In this document: one piece after another, positions 22,700-29,474 of the stretch
Layout: every line of letters begins with the position of its first letter
Numbering within the stretch: the stretch's first letter is position 1
Assembly (NCBI GenBank): GCA_052388455.1
Contig: JBQTIA010000003.1
Coordinates: forward strand, 1-29,474
DNA from: CAZSNH01 sp052388455
GTDB taxonomy: Bacteria; Pseudomonadota; Alphaproteobacteria; Rhizobiales; Hyphomicrobiaceae
Length of the DNA stretch: 29,474 nucleotides
Direction of reading: 5' to 3'
Made by a program: the position numbers and the translations under genes
The notes under the pieces: model-generated
The model's input: only the letters and a program-made list of their open reading frames with translations
Database searches by the model: none
What the model was told of the DNA's origin: nothing

Positions 22700-24331
22700 T
22701 CAGATGGGAACGTCGATGGACTTGGGTTTCACCTTGGAGCTCTTCAGCCACAGGGCAACCAGCAGCCGGGTGATGGTGACGGCCGCGAACACCGACGTCA
22801 TGATGCCGAGGGTGAGCGTGACGGCGAAGCCGCGGATCGGACCCGAGCCGAGCCAGAACATGATGATAGCGGCCGCCAGCGTCGTGAGCTGGCTGTCGAG
22901 AATGGTGACGAACGCCCGGCTGAAACCGGCGTCGATGGCGGCAATCGGCGTCTTGCCGGCGCGCAACTCTTCGCGGATGCGCTCGTAGATCAGCACGTTC
23001 GCGTCGACGGCCATGGCGATGGTCAGCACGAAGCCGGCGATGCCGGGCAGCGTCAGCGTCGTGCCGACGATCGACATCAGCGCCAGGATCAGCACGCCGT
23101 GCACGATGAGGCCGATGACGGCATAAACGCCGAAGGTGCCGTAGGCGAGGATTGTCAGCAGCGCCGTGGCGACAAGGCCGATGAGCCCGGCGATCTTGCC
23201 CGACTCGATGCTGTCGGCGCCGAGTGAGGGTCCGACCGAGCGCTCCTCGACGATGGTCAGCTTCGCCGGCAGAGCGCCAGAGCGCAATTGAATGGCGAGG
23301 TTGTTGGCGGTCTCGACGGTGAAGCTGCCCGAGATCTGTCCCGAGCCGCCGAGGATCGCCTCGCGGATGTTGGGGGCCGAGATCACCTTGCCGTCGAGCA
23401 CGATGGCGAACGGCTCGCCGACGTGATCCTGGGTGAACTTGCCGAACATCCGCGCGCCCTTGTTGTCGAAGCGGAAGTTGATCACCGGCTCGTTGTTGCG
23501 GCTGTCGAAGCCCGGCTGCGCATCGACGAGATCCTCGCCGGAGACGACGGGAACTTCCTTCAGCACATAGCCGGAGCTGCGACGCTCGCTCTCGCCCTCG
23601 CCAGATTCGTAGATCTTGAAGCCGATCGGCACGCGGCCTTCCTTGGCTTCCGTGGCGGTGACGGTGTTGTGCACCTCGTGGAAGGCCAGCTTGGCCGTCT
23701 CGCCGATCAGCTTCTTCAAGAGCGACGTGTCCTGTAGACCCGGATACTGAATGAGGATGCGGTCACGACCCTGCCTCACGACGGTCGATTCCGCCGTGCC
23801 GAGCGCGTTGATGCGCCGGTTGATGGTCTCGATCGAGGTTGCGAGCGCATTCTGCAAGCGCTGGTCGATGCCCTGCTCGGTCGGCTTCAGAGTGACCACG
23901 CCCGGCTCGGCCGACTTCTCGACTTCTATGTCGTTGCCACTGGTTCCGAGGATCATATTGCCGATCGGCTGAATGAGCTTCTTCAGCTCGGTCACCGCCT
24001 TGTCGGCGTCCTCGGGTTTGTTGAGGCGCACCTGCACTGCGCCGCCGCTGGCACCAATGCCGGTGACGCCGATCTTGCCGTCACGCATCAGCTTGCGGGA
24101 ATCCTCGCGCAGATTGCCGAGCCAGTCCTTCATCAACTCGTCGCTGTCCATCGACAGCAGCAGGTGGGCGCCGCCACGAAGATCGAGACCGAGCGGCATC
24201 TGCCGCTTGGGCATCCAGCTCGGCCACGCCGCCACCTGCTCCTTTGTGAAGAAGTTCGGCACCGCGAACAGCAGCCCGAGCAGGCAGGTGCCGAGGATGG
24301 CGATGATCTTCCAGCGTTCGAAATGCAGCAT
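22700..24331 (-). CDS. secD: Protein translocase subunit SecD
   Basis: A 543-residue membrane protein with a large periplasmic domain and six spans. It begins MLHFERWKIIAILGTCLLG, has the first signature LGLDLRGGAHLLLSMD, the periplasmic P1 segments including EEVPVV-type strands and GRDRILIQYPGLQD, and the closing transmembrane region from ERSVGPSLGADSIESGKIAG through MAVDANVLIYERIREEL to FWLGSGPIRGFAVTLTLGIM. SecD and SecF together drive the late, proton-dependent stage of secretion and recycle SecA. The 5' neighbour yajC ends 70 nt upstream, giving yajC-secD-secF, the standard order. Confidence 0.97.
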   Translation of the reverse strand: MLHFERWKIIAILGTCLLGLLFAVPNFFTKEQVAAWPSWMPKRQMPLGLDLRGGAHLLLSMDSDELMKDWLGNLREDSRKLMRDGKIGVTGIGASGGAVQVRLNKPEDADKAVTELKKLIQPIGNMILGTSGNDIEVEKSAEPGVVTLKPTEQGIDQRLQNALATSIETINRRINALGTAESTVVRQGRDRILIQYPGLQDTSLLKKLIGETAKLAFHEVHNTVTATEAKEGRVPIGFKIYESGEGESERRSSGYVLKEVPVVSGEDLVDAQPGFDSRNNEPVINFRFDNKGARMFGKFTQDHVGEPFAIVLDGKVISAPNIREAILGGSGQISGSFTVETANNLAIQLRSGALPAKLTIVEERSVGPSLGADSIESGKIAGLIGLVATALLTILAYGTFGVYAVIGLIVHGVLILALMSIVGTTLTLPGIAGFVLTIAMAVDANVLIYERIREELRAGKTPIAAIDAGFSRAFVTILDSQLTTLAAAIIMFWLGSGPIRGFAVTLTLGIMTSVFAAVTITRLLVALWLKSSKVKPKSIDVPI

Positions 24332-24401
24332 GGCGGGTGCGGTCGCTCTGTTTTGTAGGGTGTCGGCTCGGCGGTTCGCGGATCAGCGCAATAGCCTTCG
24401 C

Positions 24402-24737
24402 TCAGGTCGCTTCCTTCACCGGCTCGCCCTTCGAGCGCACGTCGATCAGCGTGGAGCGCAGCACGCGAACCTTCATGCCCTCGGCCAGCTCCACCTCGAC
24501 CTCGTCGGAGGCTTCGGGTACCGTGGTGACGCGGGCAATGACGCCGCCGGAGGTGATGACGGTGTCGCCGCGACGAACCTTGTCGACCATTTCGCGGTGC
24601 TGCTTGGCGCGCTGCTGCTGGGGACGGATGAGCAGGAAGTAGAAGATCACAACCATCAGCAGCATGGGGATCAGCATGCTGGTCAGCGGGTCGCCCGCTG
24701 GTGCACCCGTCTGGGCAAAAGCCGGATCGATGAACAT
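24402..24737 (-). CDS. yajC: Preprotein translocase subunit YajC
   Basis: A 111-residue single-span membrane protein that associates with SecDF. After a short periplasmic N-terminus (FIDPAFAQTGAPAGDP) comes the span MLIPMLLMVVIFYFLLIRPQQQRAKQHREM with the family's characteristic RPQQQR, then a small soluble domain (RRGDTVITSGGVIARVTTVP and EVEVELAEGMKVRVLRSTL). The ATG at 24737 is the family start; upstream in-frame codons are not conserved in look. It is the first gene of the secDF operon. Confidence 0.95.
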   Translation of the reverse strand: MFIDPAFAQTGAPAGDPLTSMLIPMLLMVVIFYFLLIRPQQQRAKQHREMVDKVRRGDTVITSGGVIARVTTVPEASDEVEVELAEGMKVRVLRSTLIDVRSKGEPVKEAT

Positions 24738-25013
24738 CGTGACTGGTGTCCTCCCGAGATAGGCCAGCACGGGCGAAAGCATGGATAGGACCCGCAGACG
24801 AGGGTCTGCGGGAGCTGCCGGGCCGGAGTTTGGTGGCGGACTATAGTCCCGAGACCTCACAATGCAACCGGAACCGGGGCGCGGCTTTTCAGCCCCGGTT
24901 CAGCCCCTGCAATCCCGCTGGCGAGCAGCATTTTCGATCTTTATAGAGGCGCTTCGCGCTCCCGCCCAAGGCACGAGGCCAACGCTGCCCGATGACCCGA
25001 CCACCCTCGAGAC

Positions 25014-25940
25014 ATGGCCCGAGACATGGCCCGTGACATCGACAGCCTGCTCGCACGGCTCGACCGTATCGCCGCCGCCCTCGAGGCATCGGGGCCGTCG
25101 AAGCCCGCCGCCGCCGATTTCACGTCCACGGACGCTTTCGTGTGGCACCCCGAGCCGGAACGCTTCGATCCCGTGCCGACTGTCAACCGCGTGCCGCTCG
25201 GCCTGCTGAAGGGCATCGACCGCGTCGCCGGCCTGCTGCTCGCCAATACCGAGAGGTTCGCGCGCGGGCTGCCGGCCAACAACGCGCTGCTCTGGGGCGC
25301 CCGGGGCATGGGGAAATCGAGCCTCGTCAAAGCCGTTCATGCCGAAGTTGCCGCCGGGACACCCAAGTCCGAGCCACGCCTCCCCGCGCGCGGTGACAGG
25401 GCCACCCTGCGGCTCGTGGAAATCCACCGCGAGGACATCGGATCGCTGCCCCGCTGCCTGACGCATCTGAGGGCCAGCGGCGATCGCTTCATCGTGTTCT
25501 GCGACGACCTCTCCTTCGATCAGGACGACACCAGCTACAAGGCGCTGAAGGCAGTGCTCGAAGGCGGGATCGAGGGCCGACCGGACAACGTGCTGTTCTA
25601 CGCCACCTCGAACCGCCGCCACCTGATGCCGCGCGACATGATCGAAAACGAGCGCTCGACGGCCATCAATCCGGCCGAGGCGGTCGAGGAAAAAGTTTCG
25701 CTGTCGGACCGCTTCGGCCTGTGGCTCGGCTTTCACCACTGCACGCAGGAGGACTATCTGGCGATGGTCCGGGATTATGCCGCGTATTACGCGCTGCCCA
25801 TTCCAAAAGACGCGCTCGAACGCGAGGCGCTGGAGTGGAGCGTCACCCGTGGAGCCCGCTCGGGCCGCGTGGCCTGGCAGTTCATCCAGGATCTCGCCGG
25901 CCGCCTGGACCACAACCTCGAACGTCCGCCCGCCGGATGA
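25014..25940 (+). CDS. DUF815-like P-loop ATPase
   Basis: A 308-residue AAA+-like ATPase. The Walker A loop is WGARGMGKSSLVKA (95-102 core), the Walker B-like strand is RFIVFCDDLSFDQDD, and a sensor-type segment FYATSNRRHLMPRDMIENE follows, all typical of DUF815. A short helical N-terminus (IDSLLARLDRIAAALEASG) precedes it. Function is not established; the family is widely conserved beside sec genes in alphaproteobacteria. The start is ambiguous: ATG 25014 and ATG 25026 lie in a 12-nt near-duplication (MARDMARD), and neither has a Shine-Dalgarno sequence. It is divergent from yajC. Confidence 0.9.
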   Translation: MARDMARDIDSLLARLDRIAAALEASGPSKPAAADFTSTDAFVWHPEPERFDPVPTVNRVPLGLLKGIDRVAGLLLANTERFARGLPANNALLWGARGMGKSSLVKAVHAEVAAGTPKSEPRLPARGDRATLRLVEIHREDIGSLPRCLTHLRASGDRFIVFCDDLSFDQDDTSYKALKAVLEGGIEGRPDNVLFYATSNRRHLMPRDMIENERSTAINPAEAVEEKVSLSDRFGLWLGFHHCTQEDYLAMVRDYAAYYALPIPKDALEREALEWSVTRGARSGRVAWQFIQDLAGRLDHNLERPPAG

Positions 25941-25983
25941 CTTGGTGCCCGACCACTTAGGGCTTGTAATTCAATCGATTAGC

Positions 25984-25989
25984 TATAAT
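25984..25989 (+). promoter_or_regulatory. Perfect -10 hexamer upstream of the conserved hypothetical
   Basis: TATAAT lies in an AT-rich stretch (25960-25999) unusual for this GC-rich DNA, 145 nt before the ATG at 26135. The best -35 candidate, CTTGTA at 25963-25968, gives a spacer of only 15 nt, so the promoter call is tentative. Confidence 0.35.
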
Positions 25990-26134
25990 GTTGTAGGTAG
26001 ACCTCGATCGGCCGGCGATTTGCTTTGACTGCAATCTGGCCCCGACCGCTGGACACCAGCACGCAATCGGAGACCAGCACCGAGCCGGGCATCGGCGTCG
26101 AAGACCTACGGACAAATCTGCGAGGAGATTCGCC

Positions 26135-26521
26135 ATGTGCGACTATTCGTTGGAAATGTACCAGACTCGTCCGGCCCGCGCCGGCGAGCGTTACCAGACC
26201 CACCGCTTCCCGACCGGCAGCATCGGCTTCATTGCTCCGGGCGCACCCGAAATCGCGGTGTGCCTGGCCTGTGATACGGAGCTGGTTCTCGATCACCTGC
26301 CGACGTCGGTGCAGCGGGGCTGCGGTGTCCCCGAGCAGTGCACGGCAATGTTCGTGCGGCTCGACCAGGGTCCGCATCACGACGGACTGCGCTTCGCGAA
26401 CGGTGCCGAGCTTCCACTGCAATTGCTGGGTCCCGGCGTGGCGGCCTACATGGCCGATGCGGTGGTCCCGCGAGTGGCTGCTGTTCCGCTGTCCATCCGC
26501 AAGCTCGCTGACGTGACGTGA
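26135..26521 (+). CDS. Conserved alphaproteobacterial hypothetical protein
   Basis: A 128-residue soluble protein beginning MCDYSLEMYQTRPARAGERY. The MCDYSL start followed by S/TRPA and an AVCL segment (here PEIAVCLACDTELVLD) recalls a hypothetical family seen in Bradyrhizobium and relatives; no function is known to me. Four or more Cys (Cys2, the pair in VCLAC, CGVPEQC) raise the possibility of metal binding, but no standard motif is seen. It has no signal peptide and no membrane span. AGGAG about 12 nt before the ATG supports translation. It stands alone between the ATPase gene and the NlpD-like gene, with its own AT-rich upstream region. Confidence 0.8.
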   Translation: MCDYSLEMYQTRPARAGERYQTHRFPTGSIGFIAPGAPEIAVCLACDTELVLDHLPTSVQRGCGVPEQCTAMFVRLDQGPHHDGLRFANGAELPLQLLGPGVAAYMADAVVPRVAAVPLSIRKLADVT

Positions 26522-26543
26522 GGCCGGTTCCACCGGATGCTTG

Positions 26544-26583
26544 AAAAAGCGGAGGGGCGGGGTGTCGTTGACCCCGCCCCTCC
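26544..26583 (-). terminator. Strong hairpin terminator after the NlpD-like gene
   Basis: GGAGGGGCGGGGT (26551-26563) pairs perfectly over 13 bp with ACCCCGCCCCTCC (26571-26583) around a 7-nt loop. Read on the minus strand it is followed by GCTTTTTC, an intrinsic terminator for the gene ending at 26724. It may also stop plus-strand transcription from the hypothetical gene, although no T-tract lies on that side. Confidence 0.75.
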
Positions 26584-26723
26584 CGGCTTGCTCCCCCGTG
26601 GGCGCCTTGCGACGCACACAGCTCGGTCGAGGCGGGTCCGTTCGCCCGCCCCGTTGAATGCTCAGTTTTGCTCGGCCATCGACCCCAGCATTGTCCTCAT
26701 GATCGGTGTCCTCGTGCTCGGCA

Positions 26724-28256
26724 TCACAGCTTGTCCATGTAGGGCGTCGGATCGACGGGCCGCTGGCCTTGCCGCAGCTCGAAATGAAGCTGCGGCTGAT
26801 CCACCTGTCCAGTCTTGCCGGCCTTGGCGATCACCTGACCGCGGCGGACCTTGTCGCCCCGCTTGACCAGCAGCTCTTCGCTGTGGGCGTAGGCGGTGAC
26901 CCAGCCGTTGTCGTGGCGCAGCAGGATCAGATTGCCGTAGCCCTTCAACTCGCTGCCCGCGTAGGCGACGACGCCGCTCTCGGCCGCATGGATCTCGGTG
27001 CCCATCGGCACTGCGAGGTTCACGCCGTCGTTGTGGGTGCCGTCGGGACGCTGGCCGAAGCCGGCGATGATCTTGCCCTGGGCGGGCCAGCGCAGCTTGC
27101 CGGCTTCTGCCGGGCTGCCCGAGCCCGACTTGCCGGCCGGCGCCGCCGGATCGGTCGACGAGTTCGGCGTGTTGACGGCGATCACCTGCCGCCCGTCGGC
27201 CGGCGGCCGGCTGGAATTGAGGATGGTCGGCAGAGCCGGCGCCTGACCATTGCGCGCCGGAGCGACCGGAGCGTCGACGGCGCCGAGCGGCACAGAATCG
27301 GCCGGCACCGCTCCGCCGTTGGTGGCGAACTGCGTGCCGACACCCGCCGGCATTCTCAGCACCACGCCCGGCTTGACGCGGCGGACATCCTGGATGGCGT
27401 TGAAGCGCTGCAGATCGTCCATCTTGACCTTGTGCTGTCGGGCGATGGCGTAGAGCGAATCTCCGGCCTTCACGACGTAGCTGCCGGTCCAATCGGATGG
27501 CGCATCGACAGGAATGCGCGCCGACTCTGCGGGTGCGGCCTGGGCGGGAGCGTCGGAGACGGCGACGCGACCCGACTTACCTGCCGGCAGGTAGAGCTTC
27601 TGGCCGGGCTTCAGGTTGGTGCCCTTGAGGTCGTTGAGCGAGGTCAGATCGTTGATCGAAACGCGGTGGCGCCGCGAGAGGCCGTAGAGCGTGTCGCCCG
27701 AGCGGACCTCGATGACATCTCCGCGCTCGGCCGGCCCGGCCAGCGACGGCGCAACCACCGGTTCCGATGCCGGCGCGCGGCCGTTATCGACGGGCCAGGG
27801 CTGTGCGGCCGCGGTGCCAGCCGGAGCCGACGGCGGCATCGGGGCGCCGAGGCCATGTCCGGGGTTGCTCTGGCGATCGAAGTTGCGCCCGGAAGACGGG
27901 GGCGAGGCCGGCGGAGCGGCCGATGACGCGTCGGGCAGCGCGGTCACGTCCACGCCGGGACCGCGGTTCGACGGGGGCGAATAGGGCTGCGGCGCCGAGC
28001 TGTCGGCCGCAAGACTGTTGAGGCTGTCTGCCCCGGGATCGGACTGATCCGGTATGGCACCGGTCTCGGAGGCGCTGTCGTTCAGGCTGACTGAGGAGGG
28101 AAAATCGAAGCGCGAGAGATCGGCGCTGCACCCGCCCAAGCCCGCCATCACCGTCGTGGCCAGCACAACGAGGCCAGATGAACCCCTTGATGACACACCC
28201 GTTTCCAGCCGCCACCGAAACGGAAAACGTGTAGACAGACGCAGTACACTCGACAT
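26724..28256 (-). CDS. nlpD: NlpD/DipM-like lipoprotein with two LysM domains and a degenerate LytM (M23) domain
   Basis: A 510-residue envelope protein. A lipobox, AGLGGC (Cys43), follows a basic N-terminus, so it should be a lipoprotein. After a long Pro/Ser/Ala linker come LysM1 (about 181-224, VRSGDTLYGLSRRHRVSINDL), LysM2 (about 260-303, VKAGDSLYAIARQHKVKMDDL) and a C-terminal M23/LytM domain (about 390-508). The metal site is degenerate. The H-x-G-x-D motif reads N-D-G-V-N and H-x-H reads Q-L-H, so catalysis is unlikely. That is the pattern of NlpD/EnvC/DipM-type activators of cell-wall amidases at division. ATG at 28256 is chosen for its GAGG Shine-Dalgarno. A CtrA-type site lies 43 nt upstream. 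In relatives pcm often sits between surE and this gene; it is absent here. Confidence 0.92.
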   Translation of the reverse strand: MSSVLRLSTRFPFRWRLETGVSSRGSSGLVVLATTVMAGLGGCSADLSRFDFPSSVSLNDSASETGAIPDQSDPGADSLNSLAADSSAPQPYSPPSNRGPGVDVTALPDASSAAPPASPPSSGRNFDRQSNPGHGLGAPMPPSAPAGTAAAQPWPVDNGRAPASEPVVAPSLAGPAERGDVIEVRSGDTLYGLSRRHRVSINDLTSLNDLKGTNLKPGQKLYLPAGKSGRVAVSDAPAQAAPAESARIPVDAPSDWTGSYVVKAGDSLYAIARQHKVKMDDLQRFNAIQDVRRVKPGVVLRMPAGVGTQFATNGGAVPADSVPLGAVDAPVAPARNGQAPALPTILNSSRPPADGRQVIAVNTPNSSTDPAAPAGKSGSGSPAEAGKLRWPAQGKIIAGFGQRPDGTHNDGVNLAVPMGTEIHAAESGVVAYAGSELKGYGNLILLRHDNGWVTAYAHSEELLVKRGDKVRRGQVIAKAGKTGQVDQPQLHFELRQGQRPVDPTPYMDKL

Positions 28257-28282
28257 GTTACGCACCTCAAAACCCATCTTGA

Positions 28283-28313
28283 GTTAACCTTTGAACGGTT
28301 AACGGGCGATTAA
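28283..28313 (-). promoter_or_regulatory. CtrA-type TTAA-N7-TTAA site with overlapping inverted repeat
   Basis: TTAA at 28299-28302 and 28310-28313 are separated by exactly 7 nt, the full CtrA half-site arrangement. A third TTAA at 28284-28287 forms, with the middle one, a perfect 7-7-7 inverted repeat: GTTAACC (28283-28289) and GGTTAAC (28297-28303). The cluster is 27-57 nt upstream of the NlpD-like start, a natural promoter position for a cell-cycle-controlled division gene. Confidence 0.6.
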
Positions 28314-28518
28314 CGCCCGACAGGCTCCCGCTTGGTCGATGTCGAGGGCCGGATCTCCTGGTCTGCCGGTCGCGGCCGGTCCCCCCTCTCGAGACCGCCG
28401 GGCGCAGACGCCCAGGAAAAGTCAGCTCCCACGCCGCATGCCGCCAGCACGCGCGTTGCAAATTCGTAATCCCGGATTGTGCAGGGAGCGGGGAGGAATT
28501 TCGTCAAGACGGCGGCTG

Positions 28519-28540
28519 AAATACCGGCGCTCCGGTATTT
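28519..28540. repeat. 22-bp palindrome in the surE to NlpD-like gap
   Basis: AAATACCGG (28519-28527) and CCGGTATTT (28532-28540) are perfect 9-bp arms around CGCT. There is no T-tract on either side, so this looks more like a protein-binding site or processing hairpin than a terminator. It is the only notable structure in the right half of the 333-nt gap at 28257-28589, which otherwise has no gene I can support. Confidence 0.6.
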
Positions 28541-28589
28541 GCTTTCCATGGCGCGCGGCCGCCCGCCATCCCCGCGCGCCGATACCGCG

Positions 28590-29384
28590 TCAGCGCGAAA
28601 TCTTCCGGGCCTTGCGGGCCTCGGCACCAAACAGCTCAGCCAGCGCCTCACGTGTGGCGCCGTGCGTGCGGTCGATGGTCAGCGGCGTCACCGAAATCCG
28701 ACCGTCGGCAATGGCGCGCAGGTCGCTGCCAAGCGGCGGATCGGTGGGGCGGCGCTCGAAGCCGTACCAGAAGTAGGGATTGCCCCAGGTGTCGCGGCGC
28801 TCCTCGACGGCGAGGCCTCCCTGATCGCGGCGGCCCTGGCAGGTGACGGCGACACCCTGCACCTTGTCCGGTGGCAGATCGGGAAAGTTGACGTTCATCA
28901 GCACGCCCGGCGGCCAGGTGGCGGCGAGCAGCCTCTCGACCAGGGCCGGCCCCAGCTCGAGCGGGGACTTCCAGTGCTGGCGGCCTTCGGGGTCGAACCC
29001 GATGGTCAGGCTCATGGCGATCGAGCGGATGCCGACCAGCGTCCCTTCCATGGCGCCCGCGATGGTGCCCGAATAGCTGACGTCCTCGGCGAGGTTGGCG
29101 CCGTGGTTGACGCCCGAGAGGACGAGGTCGGGGGCCGAGTCCTTCAGCACGTGGCGCACACCCATGATCACGCAATCGGCCGGCGTGCCGCGCACCGCGT
29201 AGGCCCGTTCGCCGATCTCGCGATAGCGCAGCGGCACCTGCAGGGTGAGCGCGTGCGAGGCGCCCGACTGGTTCATCTCGGGCGCCACGATCCATACATC
29301 GTCGGTCAGCGCCTTGGCGATCTGATGCAGGACCGTCAGGCCATGCGCCCCGGCGCCGTCGTCGTTGGTGATGAGGATGCGCAT
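28590..29384 (-). CDS. surE: 5'/3'-nucleotidase SurE
   Basis: A 264-residue metal-dependent nucleoside monophosphatase acting in the cytoplasm. The N-terminal ILITNDDGAGAHG carries the Asn-Asp-Asp metal ligands (residues 7-9), followed by VAPEMNQSGASHALTL (catalytic Ser region), GTPADCV, and LVLSGVNHGANLAEDVSYSGTIAGAMEG with the second Asn ligand, all classic for SurE. The ATG at 29384 is the family start. Fourteen to sixteen nt upstream begins a tandem 8-bp repeat running to the window edge, so its normal promoter or upstream partner (often serS) is displaced or outside the window. The usual downstream neighbour pcm is missing. Confidence 0.96.
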   Translation of the reverse strand: MRILITNDDGAGAHGLTVLHQIAKALTDDVWIVAPEMNQSGASHALTLQVPLRYREIGERAYAVRGTPADCVIMGVRHVLKDSAPDLVLSGVNHGANLAEDVSYSGTIAGAMEGTLVGIRSIAMSLTIGFDPEGRQHWKSPLELGPALVERLLAATWPPGVLMNVNFPDLPPDKVQGVAVTCQGRRDQGGLAVEERRDTWGNPYFWYGFERRPTDPPLGSDLRAIADGRISVTPLTIDRTHGATREALAELFGAEARKARKISR

Positions 29385-29400
29385 TGGGGGCCTGATGGTG

Positions 29401-29474
29401 AGGTCGTGAGGTCGTGAGGTCGTGAGGTCGTGAGGTCGTGAGGTCGTGAGGTCGTGAGGTCGTGAGGTCGTGAG
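29401..29474. repeat. Tandem 8-bp repeat array (AGGTCGTG) at right window edge
   Basis: Nine perfect copies of AGGTCGTG plus two bases, running off the window. It starts 16 nt upstream of the surE start codon. It shares the core GTGAGG/GTGAG with the 7-bp array at the left edge but has a different unit length. It contains no spacers, so it is not a CRISPR array. Confidence 0.95.

Noticed and set aside
28310..28549. Minus-strand 79-codon frame between surE and the NlpD-like gene (begins MESKYRS)
   Set aside because: No clear Shine-Dalgarno sequence, low-complexity Arg/Pro-rich end, and it contains the 22-bp palindrome and the CtrA-site flank. It looks like a chance frame in GC-rich DNA.
29401..29474. 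CRISPR array at the window edge
   Set aside because: Units are 8 bp and directly adjacent with no spacers; this is a simple tandem repeat. The same holds for the 7-bp array at 1-35.

Overview
The window is GC-rich, gene-dense DNA from an alphaproteobacterium, most likely of the order Hyphomicrobiales (Rhizobiales). The evidence is gene order and family content: accC-aat, proC/YbjN/ubiK opposite lgt, a DUF983-NUDIX pair, ilvE opposite a MarR/OmpR-type regulator/histidine kinase set, secF-secD-yajC next to a P-loop ATPase, a NlpD-like protein and surE, a TIGR03808-type Tat-exported protein, and a perfect TTAA-N7-TTAA (CtrA-type) site. The genus cannot be named from sequence alone. Both window ends lie in short tandem repeats (7-bp unit on the left, 8-bp unit on the right), as expected for a contig broken at repeats.

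Layout. 1-510: a four-helix-bundle (S23/IVP-type) gene bracketed by inverted arrays of one 7-bp unit, sitting directly before accC. 512-2599: accC and aat. 2784-4377: a small secreted protein, a DUF6152/DUF6644-like exported/membrane pair and a small winged-helix-like protein. 4378-5270: a gene-free gap holding two homologous structured elements with strong terminators, which look like tandem small-RNA genes. 5271-7069: an arsenic-type aquaporin-arsC operon without a visible arsR, a palindromic operator region and a divergent small secreted protein. 7109-10177: proC, a YbjN protein and ubiK on the minus strand, lgt on the plus strand. 10247-12265: DUF983, NUDIX, a 76-bp MITE-like palindrome, and pyroglutamyl peptidase. 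12300-14885: the TIGR03808-type protein, hyi/otnI and arfB. 14886-15339: a gene remnant and a broken GIY-YIG gene between inverted REP-like repeats. 15340-18760: a CrtI/PYROXD2-like oxidoreductase, a small membrane protein, a cysteine-rich secreted peptide and ilvE. 18943-21679: a MarR, response regulator and histidine kinase operon (PetP/PetR-like). 21723-24737: secF, secD and yajC. 25014-28256: a DUF815-like ATPase, a conserved hypothetical, and a NlpD/DipM-like LysM-LytM lipoprotein with a CtrA-type site upstream. 28590-29384: surE, followed by the right-end repeats.

Most genes are core housekeeping functions: fatty-acid carboxylation, N-end-rule aminoacylation, proline and branched-chain amino-acid synthesis, lipoprotein maturation, Sec translocation and ribosome rescue. 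The accessory material is confined to intergenic gaps. It consists of two small-protein cassettes bracketed by repeats (four-helix bundle; GIY-YIG), one MITE-like palindrome and a duplicated candidate sRNA. These are the parts most worth following up.
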